Source: Ottelia alismoides
Taxonomy: Eukaryota > Streptophyta > Magnoliopsida > Alismatales > Hydrocharitaceae
Length of the DNA stretch: 64,000 bases
Assembly: GCA_037367405.1 (NCBI GenBank)
Contig: JAZKJV010006946.1
Coordinates: forward strand, 248,001 to 312,000
Reading direction: 5' to 3'
The notes beneath the pieces are model-generated. The model saw only the letters and a list, made by a program, of their open reading frames with translations. It was not told the DNA's origin and made no database searches. Position numbers and translations under genes: made by a program. Positions 10,990 to 21,223 of this stretch are shown one piece after another (within the stretch, counting starts at the first letter, position 1; each line of letters begins with the position of its first letter).

Positions 10990-11220
10990 GCTCCATGCGA
11001 AAAGGAGGCTTAATGGCAGAGTGGAGGGGTGCAAAAGAAGCTCAAGATTAAAATAGCATGCTTTAAAGATATGTTTGAAGATAGAACAGATGAAACTGTC
11101 ATGAACTACAAAATAATAAAGAAGAAAGCAACGAAGGTTGTAAGGAAAGCTAAGTCAATACCTTATGAAGTTTTCTATAAAAATCTCGACTCTAAGTAGG
11201 GTCAGAAGGATGTATTCATT

Positions 11221-12393
11221 TTGGCCAAAACAAGAGAAAGAAAGACCAAAGACCTTTCTCAAGTTGGATGCAATAAGAATGATGAAGGTCGTGTGCTTGT
11301 TACTCGGAAGGATATAGAGACTAGATGGAAGCAGTATTTCCATAAGCTTTTCATAATGGAGGGAAATAGAGAGATCACTTTGGGAGATCTATCTAGTAAT
11401 GAAAGTTACTTGAATCGTGCAAGCTTTAGACGAATGCAAAAGAAGGAAGTAGAGGAGGCATCGAAGGTTATGAGACCTGAGAAAGGTGTAGGATCTGATG
11501 ACATTCCTATAGAAGTGTGGAGAGTTTTGGTGAGTGTGGTTTGATTTGGCTCACAAATTTATTCAAATGTTATTTGGCGAAGCATGAAAATGTCTGAAAA
11601 TTGGAGGAGAAGCATCGTGGTGCCTCTTTATAAGAGCAAAGGAGGCATTCACTTCAAATTATAGAGGTATCAACTATCAAGCTGATGACTCGCACTATGA
11701 AAATTTGGGAACATGTGATCGAAAGAAGGTTGACGCAAGTTTCTGAAATAAAAGAAAATCAATTCGGATCCATACCAGGCCGCTCAACTATTGAAGTCAT
11801 CTACTTGCTAAGGAGAACAGTGAAGATTTATAGAGCTAAAAGGAAGAACTTCCATATGATTTTTATTGATTTAGAGAAGACTTATGATTATGTCCCACGG
11901 GAGATATTGTGGAGAGTTTTGGAGAAGAAACAAGTACATGTCATATACATTAATCTCATAAAGGATGTGTATGATAGGACTTCATCTTGTGTAAGGATCC
12001 AGTCTGGGAAGACTGACTATTTTGACATCAACATTGGTCTGCATCAAGGTTCAGCTTTGAGCCCATTCTTTTTTACTTTGGTTATATACGAGTTGACAAG
12101 TCACGTTCAGGATCAGATACATTGTTGTATGTTATTCGTTGATGATATTGTGATGACTGATGAGACTAGAGATGGAGTAAATGAGAAGTTTGAGGTATAG
12201 AGACATGCATTGGAGACTAAAAGATTTCGTATTAGGGTAAGACTGAAAATATGGAGTGCACTTTTGATGGAAGCAATAGTTAAGGAATCGATGTGAAGAT
12301 TGGTGACAATAACATTCAGAAGAGATATTCTTTTATATGTTTGGGATCTATTTTGCAACATGATGGGGAAATTGATGGAGATGTTACTAATAC
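11221..12393 (+). pseudogene. RTE LINE reverse transcriptase, part before the hAT
   Basis: RT motifs appear in order: YKSKGG-like block near 11630, ENQFGSIPGRST near 11755, FIDLEKTYDYVPREILW near 11860, GLHQGSALSP near 12040, and the catalytic block as FVDDIV near 12140 where the younger copy has FADDIV. A stop after FEV (12198) and further frame changes show decay. The frame runs into the hAT target site ACTAATAC at 12386-12393 and continues at 14861. Confidence 0.87.
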
Positions 12394-12875
12394 CAAGGTT
12401 TTAAAAAGCGTGAGGCGTATCGAGGCGTTTTCCCAGTATTGCCTCGAGGCGTAAGCCTCGAGGCGTATTGAGGCGTAAGCCTCATTCGTGGAAGAAATTT
12501 TTTCATAAAACATCATAATTAACCATAATTACAATTTTCAAATTCTAAAAATTTAATAGTTAAGAGTAAATACATAGCTCCATGACATTTCAAGGCTAAC
12601 ATCATGGTTTAAACATCGAAGTTGTTACATAACACTCTTTTTTGGACTCTAAATCAGTAAGGAGTCAAGTAAATATGAATATGCAAGCACAATAATAGGT
12701 AACTCTCTGCAAAATTTAAAGTCTTGAATAAAATTTACTAAAGGGGCTAGATGTAAAACAAGATGCATACTAAGAGTAGAGGCATTAGATTTAATATCTC
12801 AAGATCCAAATTTTTGTTCATGTTGATATATAAAGAACATGCATAACAAAGTAAAAATAAGCTCAATACTTTAAT

Positions 12876-14552
12876 CAACAACAACAACAAAGCCTTTTCC
12901 CACAATTAAGTAGGGTCGGCTACATGGATTCTTCGCCTCCATTCAGATCTATCTTGGGTCAATCTCGGACTTATATCCAGCAAACTAAGATCCCTTCGTA
13001 TAGTCTCTTTCCAACACTTCTTGGGCTGTCCTCGCCCTCTCTTAGCCGGCTCAACATCCCAACACTCGCATCTCCTAACCGGTGCATCAGTTGACCTTCT
13101 TTGCAAATGACCAAACCATCTTAAGCGGTTTTCTCGCATCTTATCCTCGATCGGAGCTACACCAACTTTCTTTCTGATTGCATCATTCCGAATCCGATCT
13201 TTACGTGTATGTCCACACATCCATCTTAGCATTTTCATTTCTGCTATAGCCATTCTCTGCACATGTCTATGGTTCACAGGCCAACATTCAGAACCATAAA
13301 GCATAGCAGGTCTCACAGCTGCTTTGTAAAACTTTCCTTTAATTTTTAAAGGCATTTTCTTATCACAGAGAACAGCGGAGGCTCCTCTCCACTTTAGCCA
13401 GCCTACATTTATTCTATTAGTAACATCTCCATCAATTTCTCCATCATGTTGCAAAATAGATCCCAGATATCTAAAAGAATCTCTCTTCTGGATGTTATCG
13501 TCACCAATCTTCACCTCGATTCCTTCACCATTGCTTCCATCAAAAGTGCATTCCATATATTCCGTCTTAGCCCTACTTATACGAAAACCTTTAGTCTCCA
13601 ATGCATGTCTCCAAACCTCAAGCTTCTCATTTACTCCATCTATAGTCTCGTCAATCAATACAATATCATCAGCAAATAACATACACCAAGGTAACTCATC
13701 CTGAATGTGACTTGTCAACTCGTCCATAAACAAAGTAAAAAGAAATGGACTCAAAGCTGAACCTTGATGTAAACCAATGTTGATATCAAAATAGTCAGTC
13801 TTCCCTGTCGGGGTTCTTACGCAAGATAAAACCCTATCATACATATCCTTTATGAGATTAATGTATAGGATAGGTACTTGTCTCTTCTCCAAAACTCTCC
13901 ACAGTATCTCTCGTGGGACGGAATCATAAGCCTTCTCCAAATCAATAAAGATCATATGGAGATTCTTCCTTTTAGCTCTATAAATCTCCATTGTTCTCCT
14001 CAGCAAATGGATGGCTTCAATAGTTGAGCGACATGGCATGAATCCGAATTGATTTTCTTTTATTTGGGAAACTTGCCTCAACCTTCTTTCGATCACACGT
14101 TCCCAAATTTTCATAGTGTGACTCATCAGCTTGATACCTCTGTAATTTGAACAATTTTGAATGTCTCCTTTGTTCTTATAAAGAGGCACCACGATACTCC
14201 TCCTCCAATCTTCAGGCATTTTCTTGCTTCGCCAAATAACAATGAATAGATTCGTAAGCCAAGTCAAACCACGCTCACCTAAAACTTTCCAAACTTCTAC
14301 AGGGGTGTCATCCGGTCCAACAGCTTTCCCATGTCTCATAACCTTCAAAGCCTCCTCTACTTCTTTTCTTTGTATTCGTCTATAACATGCACGATTCAAG
14401 TAACTTTCACTACTAGCTAGATCACCCAAAGTGATCTCTCTATTTCCTTCTCCAATGAAAAGTTTATGGAAGTATTGCTCCCATCTAGTCTCTATATCCT
14501 TCTGATGAACAAGCACGTGACCTTTCTCGTCCTTAATGCATCTCACTTGAGA
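12876..14552 (-). mobile_element. RTE-type LINE, young 5'-truncated copy inside hAT
   Basis: A perfect 17-bp target duplication AAGCTCAATACTTTAAT lies at 12859-12875 and 14553-14569. The 3' end is the (TTG)n tail. Lack of the endonuclease half shows 5' truncation during insertion, typical of target-primed reverse transcription. The uninterrupted frame makes it the youngest RTE copy in the window. Confidence 0.93.
12906..14546 (-). CDS. RTE LINE reverse transcriptase (endonuclease missing)
   Basis: The 546-residue open frame covers the RT and C-terminal region of an RTE ORF. Motifs are KAVGPDDTPVEVWK (about residue 85), ENQFGFMPCRST, FIDLEKAYDSVPREILW (motif A), GLHQGSALSPFLFTL (motif B) and CMLFADDIVLIDE (motif C with both aspartates). 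The C-terminal part has YGSECWPV, EMKMLRWMCGHTRKDRIRN and LRWFGHLQRR, as in the family. The frame was cut at its 5' end by LINE truncation, so the first ATG is accidental. Without endonuclease and promoter it is unlikely to be mobile, but the RT residues are intact. Confidence 0.92.
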   Translation of the reverse strand: MRCIKDEKGHVLVHQKDIETRWEQYFHKLFIGEGNREITLGDLASSESYLNRACYRRIQRKEVEEALKVMRHGKAVGPDDTPVEVWKVLGERGLTWLTNLFIVIWRSKKMPEDWRRSIVVPLYKNKGDIQNCSNYRGIKLMSHTMKIWERVIERRLRQVSQIKENQFGFMPCRSTIEAIHLLRRTMEIYRAKRKNLHMIFIDLEKAYDSVPREILWRVLEKRQVPILYINLIKDMYDRVLSCVRTPTGKTDYFDINIGLHQGSALSPFLFTLFMDELTSHIQDELPWCMLFADDIVLIDETIDGVNEKLEVWRHALETKGFRISRAKTEYMECTFDGSNGEGIEVKIGDDNIQKRDSFRYLGSILQHDGEIDGDVTNRINVGWLKWRGASAVLCDKKMPLKIKGKFYKAAVRPAMLYGSECWPVNHRHVQRMAIAEMKMLRWMCGHTRKDRIRNDAIRKKVGVAPIEDKMRENRLRWFGHLQRRSTDAPVRRCECWDVEPAKRGRGQPKKCWKETIRRDLSLLDISPRLTQDRSEWRRRIHVADPT

Positions 14553-14860
14553 AAGCTCAATACTTTAATAAACTAAAAAAATGCATTTTAGTGAATTGTG
14601 AGCTTAAGGACTTGAACATACTTGTCTATGAAAGATGAAAAGCCCACAATCAAAAAGAAAAGAAAAAAATATTGGAGAAAAAATTCAAAAAATCAGAACA
14701 TAAATGAGGCTACGCCTCGAGGCGCGCCTCATAAGCCTCGAGGCTTAAGCCTCACTGAGGCTGCATGAGGCTATAGCCTCGAGGCGTTTTTCCTAGAAAA
14801 ACGCCTCGAGGCGTACGCCTCAGCGCTTCGAGGCGCGTTTTTAAAAACAATGACTAATAC

Positions 14861-15330
14861 AATAAATGCATACTGGCTAAAGTGGAGAGGAGCCTCTACT
14901 ATTATCTGTGATAAGAAAATTCCTTTGCAATTTGCAAATCAAGGAAAATTTTATAAACAGCCGTGAAACCTGCTATACTCTATGGATCTGAATGTTGGCA
15001 TGTGAACCGTAGACATGTGCAAAGAATGGCAGTAGCAGCAATGAAAATGCTAAGGTAGATGCTTGGACATATACGTAAAGATCGAATTAGGAATGATGCA
15101 ATCAGAAGAAAAGTTGGTGTAGCTCCGATCAAGGACAAGATGTGAGAAAATCGCTTAAGATGGTTTGGTCATATGCAAAGGAGGTCAGATGATGCACCAA
15201 TTAGGAGATGCGAGTTTTGGGATGGTGAATGGCTAAGAGAGGGGACGGAAGGTTAAGCGTTGAAATGAAACTATACGAAGGGATCTTAGTATTTTGGATC
15301 TAAGCCCGAGATTAGCCCAAGATAGATCTG
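14861..15330 (+). pseudogene. RTE LINE C-terminal region, after the hAT
   Basis: The frame continues from 12393 with LKWRGAS-type sequence, YGSECWP-like sequence with changes, then MLRWMLGHIRKDRIRN-type and RWFGHMQRRS-type blocks broken by stops. It ends before the 3' tail with GTAGGGTCGGCTAC in reverse (near 15352-15366). Confidence 0.82.
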
Positions 15331-15396
15331 AATGGAGGCAAAAAATCAATGTAGCCGACCCTACTTATTGTGAGAAAAGGCTTTGTTGTTGTTGTA

Positions 15397-15416
15397 GATG
15401 AACCACATATTCATCA
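15397..15416 (-). repeat. Start of R1 LTR, displaced by the RTE insertion
   Basis: Read on the minus strand this begins TGATGAATATGTG and continues on the far side of the RTE at 9643 with GGTTCATCCAC. It matches the LTR start at 52253. It fixes the 5' end of R1 at 15416. Confidence 0.65.
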
Positions 15417-17081
15417 CCCTTCAACTTCGAAACTAGAAGGTTGGGACAAAAGTACGGCTTCTACTAAATTGCCTTAGAAAATTAAATTTAACATAAATTT
15501 GAAACAATGACCAATTCTTATTCATGATCGCAGATAATTAACATGAAAAAGTTTAAGACATGCAAAGAAAAAGTCTCGAACTAATGAAGACAATAAGTTT
15601 GAGTAAACCCGTTTTACCATCAAACGAGCCTCCAGCGATTATATCCCTTCCACATTAACAGTTGATGAGGTTCACCCAACAACAAGGATCAACAACAATT
15701 GCAAGGCATTCAAAAAGGTTTCTTACCCCACTGGAAACAAGAGCAGCCCTTTAATTGCCCATATCGCATTTTTAGCAAGTATCCTACGTGGACTCAATGA
15801 TTTTTGGTGGTATAGTGCTCATCAAATTCAAAGAGAAAGTCAGAAAACCCGAGCTCAAATTACATGATGTTAGGTAGTAGATGGCCAAAGCATGGGTCGC
15901 ATATCTATTTGAGGGTGGATCATCTCCTTTTCTATTGTTCGTTTGCTTGTCATGTAGTGACAACTGTAATGATTCCTCGGCAGGATGTGCCCAGGTCGGA
16001 GGAATTCTTGAGGTCTTACAACCCAATATATCGGGTGTTTATTCCTACAATTAACAGGCGGAGAGAGACTCTTCGCATTTTAATGGTACTTTAGACTGCG
16101 TAGTAATAGCATAATGATGCAGTCTTCAGTTTTCTAAGCCTCTGTGTGTTAAGACCATTATCTCCATTGCAACAAATATTGTGTTTTGTGGGTCCCGACT
16201 CGCAAGTAAGGATCTCATAAGTATTTCGGAAATGCTTCTATTCTTGAATATTAACATGATTGATAATATTAAGATCCGGTAACCACCCTTTGTCTTCGAA
16301 CAAAAAAGAAGAAGAAGCAGGAATTGGAGATGCAATATGAGCATCGCGTCCCACGTTATCCAACAACTTAGTCTTTTCAAAGAAACAATGCTTGATGTTC
16401 AGCATGGAATTTCTGGAAGGAGATATGCTTCGTGCATTCAAGAATATCTCCACCCACTCCTGTAGTTTTCAAAAATAATATTATTATATTTTATTTGTTA
16501 AAATTGTGTCTTCTTTTCCTACTCTTGTGGGACTCAATGGAAAGTTCTCCGGTCTGAAGCTTTATCCTCTTATTAGTGACATGACTTCTTTCCCTTGATT
16601 TTTTTGTGTTTTTGTTGAAAAGCCTGCTGGTTGATTTGTGATGTTTTGTATTCGTTTGCAGCCCTTTTTTTAGCATATTTTTTCTGCTGCTTTATGTCAA
16701 AATGCCTGGTCTTTATTATTTTCTCCTGCAACTTTCCTTTTTAATGAATAGCATACTACTTTTACTCGCTTGCACAAAGACAACGGACTTGGAATTAGAT
16801 GTTCCATTCTCGACTACGGTTCCACATGAGAAGAAAAGTTACAAAGCAAAGCACGATTTCAATCTATTCGGAATCAGAAAATCCGGCAGTATCTGAAAAT
16901 GACGGCGATCACGCGACGCCCAAAGTAATTTCTCCGAAAAAAGAATCGCATTTGCGACATCTAAATCTAACTCCATGTCCGATTTGTATTCACTTCAAGC
17001 AAAGATATTTGAGCCAATTGCGAACCGATACTCGACTGGAATACGACATTTACCGTTTCTAAACGATGGTGAAAAACATAC
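15417..17081. other. Non-repetitive stretch downstream of SET exon 1
   Basis: No confident gene is seen. It would be intron 1 of the SET gene if that gene is intact. A possible exon on the minus strand lies at 16238-16449, preceded by an AACTACAG acceptor, but its 70 residues match no domain I recognise and do not look like the expected second exon of the family. Confidence 0.4.
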
Positions 17082-17442
17082 CGGGAACTCGTTGAACCAG
17101 CTGATAGAGCAAAGAATCGGGCCTGTCATTAGCGTCGTCCGCGTCCGGGGACCAGCGGAGGCGGAGGGGGAGGTGTTCGGGGAGGCCGATGAGCTCCGAG
17201 CCCTTCGGGATTTCGGCGTCGGCGACGAGTCCGACACCCAAGGAGGATAGTTGGGCGATCTTGAGCTTGGGGTGTACGAAGCCCCCTTCCCTCCTGACCC
17301 ACTGGATGAGGTCAGGGGGATGTGGGGCGATGCGGGGGCCATAGGCCGCGGAGGTGCAGGTGAGGGGGCGTCGATGGACGCCAGAGGAGGCGAGGAAGTC
17401 CGTGGCGGCGGCGAACACTTTGGCGGTTGTGGAGGTCGACAT
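17082..17442 (-). CDS. SET-domain protein (Rubisco LSMT-like), exon 1
   Basis: ATG at 17442 starts a 120-codon GC-rich exon ending in a consensus donor (G|GTATGT at 17082/17081, phase 1). The protein begins with a serine/alanine-rich leader, then DLIQWVRREGGFVHPKL, LGVGLVADAEIPKGSEL and IGLPEHLPLRL. This is the N-terminal start of the plant Rubisco large-subunit methyltransferase-like SET family, protein lysine methyltransferases often sent to plastids. The exon ends after QLVQRVP, just where the family continues with an EELW-type block. The second exon was not found in the 1.6 kb before the RTE LINE or further on, so either intron 1 is very long and full of transposons or the gene is truncated. 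Plus-strand frames over it are antisense shadows. Confidence 0.8.
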
Positions 17443-17860
17443 GGGCTGCAGATGTGTCTGCGGTGGGGGGAGCGTGAGTGTGGGCTGGAATTGGAGAGAG
17501 ATTTCCCTCTCGAGTCATAGGACCTACTTAATGGTCATGTCGGCCAAAGGGCTTTTTCAAAGGTAAATGTGGTATGATTCATTGATATTTTATGTAAAAT
17601 GTACATGTAAAATAAAAAAATAGAGGATTTTTTTAAAGTTAAAAAGGTCGGACACTAGGTGACAGAGATTACAAGTAAATCAAAATAAAGAGTTGCATTA
17701 TATCAGTTCAAGAGAATCGATGTACCCTCTAAGATGCTTTTAATCAGTTCTCGGGCAGGCACACTTGATGTTTTCGTTCAGTGCAAGTTTCGCTCTCTCT
17801 GTAATCACTATACAGTAACAACTAAGGTGATCCTTAGCCTTCCTTCCGTGCATCCACCGT
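17443..17860 (-). promoter_or_regulatory. 5' flank of SET gene
   Basis: On the minus strand, 17443-17520 is CT- and CCA-rich, as expected for a plant 5' leader. Beyond it the DNA turns AT-rich. No unambiguous TATA box was fixed. No other gene is seen. Confidence 0.35.
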
Positions 17861-17861
17861 G

Positions 17862-18500
17862 TGCAACCTATTAATCCAATTAAGAGAGTTCAAAATGCCC
17901 TTCACATATCCAAATACGGGAAGAGAAAGCACCTCACAAATACCTTTTCAAACATCGACGCAAGGACAATCCCAAAAAAGATGATCGTTAATCTCCAGAA
18001 GGTGGGCACAAAACAAGCAGCTAAGGTCCGAGCAAATACCAAATCAGGACAATCTTTCCTGTGTGGGGATTTTGTTTTTTTTCCCATTCTATAGAGGCGA
18101 CACTTATGCTTCGGGGCAACCTTTGAATGCCAAACGTCTATCAACATTCAACAAGAGGAGCTCTGACACAGACAATGTCGTAGGAGGAATGGAAAGAGAA
18201 ACCCATAAGTGAGAAATTCCAGAAGAAAGGATTGTATAGGTTGTCCAGAGCATGAGCTAAGAGGGTCCTCGTCTTCAGCATAACATTCCACACCGCATAA
18301 GACTAGATAATGCGCTAGCATCCCAAAAAGTCTCGCCCCTCCAATATTTAGAACGGAGGAAATCAACTGTCGTGAGGAACCTCCAAACCCAATCAACCTT
18401 TGAGAGCCAAACATCCTTCCACTAATGTCGATCAAAGGTTCATCCATAAACAATTCACCCAAATATGCCTCATTCACACCATATGTTCTACAAGACAAAG
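17862..18500 (-). pseudogene. L1-type LINE C-terminus with zf-RVT domain
   Basis: In the right frames the minus strand reads VWHSKVAPKHKCRL, then CLFCAHLLEINDHLFWDCPC, then WKGICEVLSLP. This is the zf-RVT block (C-x2-C, HLF, C) that ends plant L1 ORF2. Upstream (18150-18500) are weaker pieces such as SKYWRGETFWDA. Frames shift several times. It is separate from the L1 at 1-6215. Confidence 0.75.
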
Positions 18501-18645
18501 CCGATGGGCTAACAATTCAACGAACTATGCCTCCTTCCAACCACACGTGCTACAAGACAAAGTCGATCGGCAACCAATTCATCGAAATATGCAGCATTGG
18601 TACTACACGTGCTACAAGACAAAGTTGTTTGTCAATAGTCATCCA
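18427..18645. repeat. Degenerate 61-bp tandem repeat
   Basis: CTACAAGACAAAG recurs at about 18488, 18549 and 18611, followed by related CGATNGGC and CAATTCA segments. A fourth, weaker unit precedes it. The spacing is 61-62 bp. No protein or RNA role is evident. Confidence 0.6.
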
Positions 18646-19142
18646 AACAGCTAACAATGAACGGTTCATTGTATACGTCACATTCTTACCGTACATCCTA
18701 CATGAAAAGGCCTTTTACCAACCGTCGGCCAATCGAATAATCATTCACCAATGGACGATTATTCGCCGATTGACTGACACTAAGGATGCAAACGGACAAA
18801 TACGGATACAGATATAGGTCTTATCATATCCTTGTTTATTTTAAAATATGGATACATATATGGAAACATATAATCAAGATTTGGTTATAAAATATTTATA
18901 AATGAAAAGGATTATCCTACAGATAATAAATGCCTTCTAATGCTTGCATTCATTATGATTGTTTTTGAAAAAAAGGAATTAATAGTTAATTAAATCAAAA
19001 TAAATAAATTACAAGTCTAACAAAAAAAAGAAATTATAGTAATATACTAAATTTGATAATGTAAATGATTAAATAATATAGAGATCTACATTTTTCTTAC
19101 AACATTTGAAAATGACTCTAGATGCAATATGTTGCAGTGAAT
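18646..19142. other. AT-rich DNA with GGATAC/TATCC motifs
   Basis: No gene. Between 18780 and 18930 the motifs CGGATACAG, TATCATATCC and ATGGATACATAT recur. Similar TATCC/GGATA motifs lie just beyond copia C2 (35400-35660), so C2 may have inserted into one small repeat element. Confidence 0.35.
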
Positions 19143-19147
19143 CCTAT

Positions 19148-19586
19148 TGTTGGACATTATCCCATATTAGATCCATATAAAATATTTATAAGATAATAAA
19201 TATTGGATTTTACCGAGTCAATGGATAAAATCTAACTGCATTATCTTGATCCACATTGATGGTTACCATGTTATCAGGAGTCAGTTACGATAGGGTTTGT
19301 TATCTTGTTAAACCCTCCAACTCTACTTTATAAAAGAGACACGATGGCTCATTATGCAAGACAGTGAATCAAGAAGCGGAGAAAGTCACTATCAAAACTC
19401 TCCACCATCTGAGAGAGTCTTACAAGTTTATGGTGAAGGGATGGAGAAAATTAAAGGAAGGAAGGATTGTTTATCATTTTCTTCATCATCTACATCACGG
19501 TGATTTACTTATTCGTGATGGAAAGAGGTAACTCGTGAATCATTGTTTTTAATTATTCTTTAATACCACGTTTAAAGTTTCATATA
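19148..19586 (+). repeat. C2 5' LTR
   Basis: 439 bp starting TGTTGGACATTATCCC and ending AGTTTCATATA. It contains TTTATAAAAGAG (19326-19337), a TATA-like box for the element's transcript. It matches 34969-35386 with many substitutions and small gaps. Confidence 0.9.
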
Positions 19587-19589
19587 ACC

Positions 19590-19602
19590 TGGTATCAGAG
19601 CC
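19590..19602 (+). other. C2 primer-binding site
   Basis: TGGTATCAGAGCC lies three bases after the 5' LTR and matches the 3' end of plant initiator tRNA-Met. Confidence 0.9.
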
Positions 19603-20560
19603 AGGTTATTGATTATTTTGCCTTGATGGAATGAACAGTTTGATTTTGATGATGTTCGTTCTTGTCATCGAAATATTGGTTCAGAAATCTCCTTTTACGT
19701 GCATCTTTTTTATCGTATAAAAATATAATAGGAACAAAGTTTTGGTTTCTAATGGAGATTTTAATAGGCATCTGCTTTTGAAGGTTACGCCTTTGAACCA
19801 TTCAATATCACATTGAATTGGTTTGCATTAAACTACCATTCCTTATTTATGGATATTATTTTATCCTAATTTAGTTTTGAAGGTTACTAAATTGGTTTGA
19901 GATTGATACGACATTCCTTTTGGTATGCTCATCTTTTATGGCCTGCATGAATTGAGGTTATATCATCATAAATGAATTGCTAATTATTAATGTAATCATT
20001 AGCATGAATGTTGACTTATTAGATGTGTGGAAAGTTGTAATGGTAGAAATTACGATAGATTGGAGATCATTGGTTGATATGCATTCTGCGCATTTTAGAT
20101 GATCAATACAATTATAATGTTCAAATTAGTGGTTAGTCACTAAAGTGATATACTCCATGTACGGATTTGAACTCATATTTTGATTATCATAGTCTAGAGG
20201 TAAATTAAATTTAATGACTTAATATTTATCCCGATAACTAGGATAGTATGATCATGGATTAGGAGATTACCTAAAGGTGGATCACTGCTCGTGATTATGT
20301 ACATTAAGTCGTTAATTAAGGAATCACGAGGTTTTACATCTAAAGATGGAAAATTATGAATTAGGCACGATTTATTAATTATCTATTAAAGTACATATAG
20401 TTCCCTCACTTATGTATTTATTGATATGTTAATATTATGCCCAAAGGTGATTACTAACATATTGTAAAAGAAAACTTTAACATGCATTTTTCACGTATAG
20501 ATTATTAATTTATTTCTCAAAGCATAACGGTGAGCATATGTATTATTGTTTACAATTTCA
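19603..20560 (+). other. C2 untranslated leader
   Basis: About 950 bp of AT-rich DNA between PBS and gag with no long frame and no repeat of note. Confidence 0.6.
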
Positions 20561-20564
20561 GCAG

Positions 20565-21218
20565 ATATGAACTTGTTTGCATTGGGCAACTCTATGGTTA
20601 GGTTCAATGGACTCAACTATGCAGATTGGTCAGAACATATTCAATTCCACTTGAGAGTGATGAATTTAGATCATGCATTAGTAAAAGATCAAAAACCACA
20701 AGCCATAATAGAAAATCAATACCGAGGATGAAAAGTTATATTATGAGTATTGAGAAAGATCGAATAGGCTTTGTTTGAGCCTAATGAAAATTACAATGAC
20801 AGAGAATGTCAAATCATTAATACTTAGGACAAACAATGCTAAGGAATTTATGAAGAAAATCAAGGAGTACTCTCAATCCGATATAGTTGATAATTCTACT
20901 GTTGGGACTTTAACGAGCGAGTTGATCACGAAGAAATTCAACTGATCGAACTCGATGATGGATCATGAAACTGAAATGTTTAATTTCGCAGCAAAACTGA
21001 AAATCATGGGGAAGGATGTCAACAAGACGTTCTTACTGCAGTTTATCATAAACTCCCTTTCCTGTTGAATTTGAGCAATTCCAGGTGAACTACAATACAT
21101 TAAAGAATAAGTAGAGTTTCACGGAATTGAAGACTATGCTCATTCAAGAAGAAGTGAGATTAAAGAAGCTAAAAGAACATTCGGTGAACGTCATGGCTAC
21201 TAAAAAGACTATAGTAGG
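20565..21218 (+). pseudogene. C2 Gag, N-terminal part
   Basis: The frame begins MNLFALGNSM, then RFNGLNYADWSEHIQFHL, a copia Gag N-terminus. It breaks near 20730. Later pieces (LTSELITKKFN-like near 20910-20945, KLKIMGKDVN near 20995-21020, FTELKTMLIQEEVRLKKL near 21118-21172) continue Gag in changing frames. At 21219-21223 (GCCTA) gypsy G1 is inserted. Gag resumes at 31214 with the lysine-rich stretch and zinc knuckle. Confidence 0.8.
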
Positions 21219-21223
21219 GCCTA

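Larger units (their letters stand above)
12394..14852. mobile_element. Non-autonomous hAT element carrying an RTE LINE
   Basis: An 8-bp target duplication ACTAATAC (12386-12393 and 14853-14860) flanks termini CAAGGTTTTAAAAAGCG and, inverted from the other end, CATTGTTTTTAAAAACGCG. The 8-bp duplication and CA-rich imperfect terminal repeats are hAT hallmarks. Both ends carry arrays of GAGGCG/CGCCTC and CCTCGAGG motifs (12408-12485 and 14706-14838), likely subterminal transposase-binding sites. No transposase frame is present. Without the LINE the element is about 765 bp. Confidence 0.85.
9644..15396 (+). mobile_element. RTE-type LINE, full length, split by a hAT element
   Basis: A 13-bp target duplication GATGAACCACATA lies at 9631-9643 and 15397-15409. 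Without the hAT insertion and its 8-bp duplication the element is about 3.29 kb, a normal size for a plant RTE. The 5' leader starts with GTGGTCGGTCC and contains two copies of an 81-bp repeat (shared GCATGCGAGTAAA at 9945 and 10026). The single ORF encodes endonuclease then RT. The 3' end is TTGTTGTTGT. The coding region is broken in many places, so the copy is old. Confidence 0.9.

Noticed and set aside
16238..16453. Possible 70-residue exon on the minus strand with an AACTACAG acceptor
   Set aside because: No recognised domain, no good donor was fixed, and it does not look like the expected second exon of the SET family.
17251..17566. Plus-strand frames opposite the SET exon
   Set aside because: They are antisense to a well-supported coding exon and glycine-rich because of its GC content.
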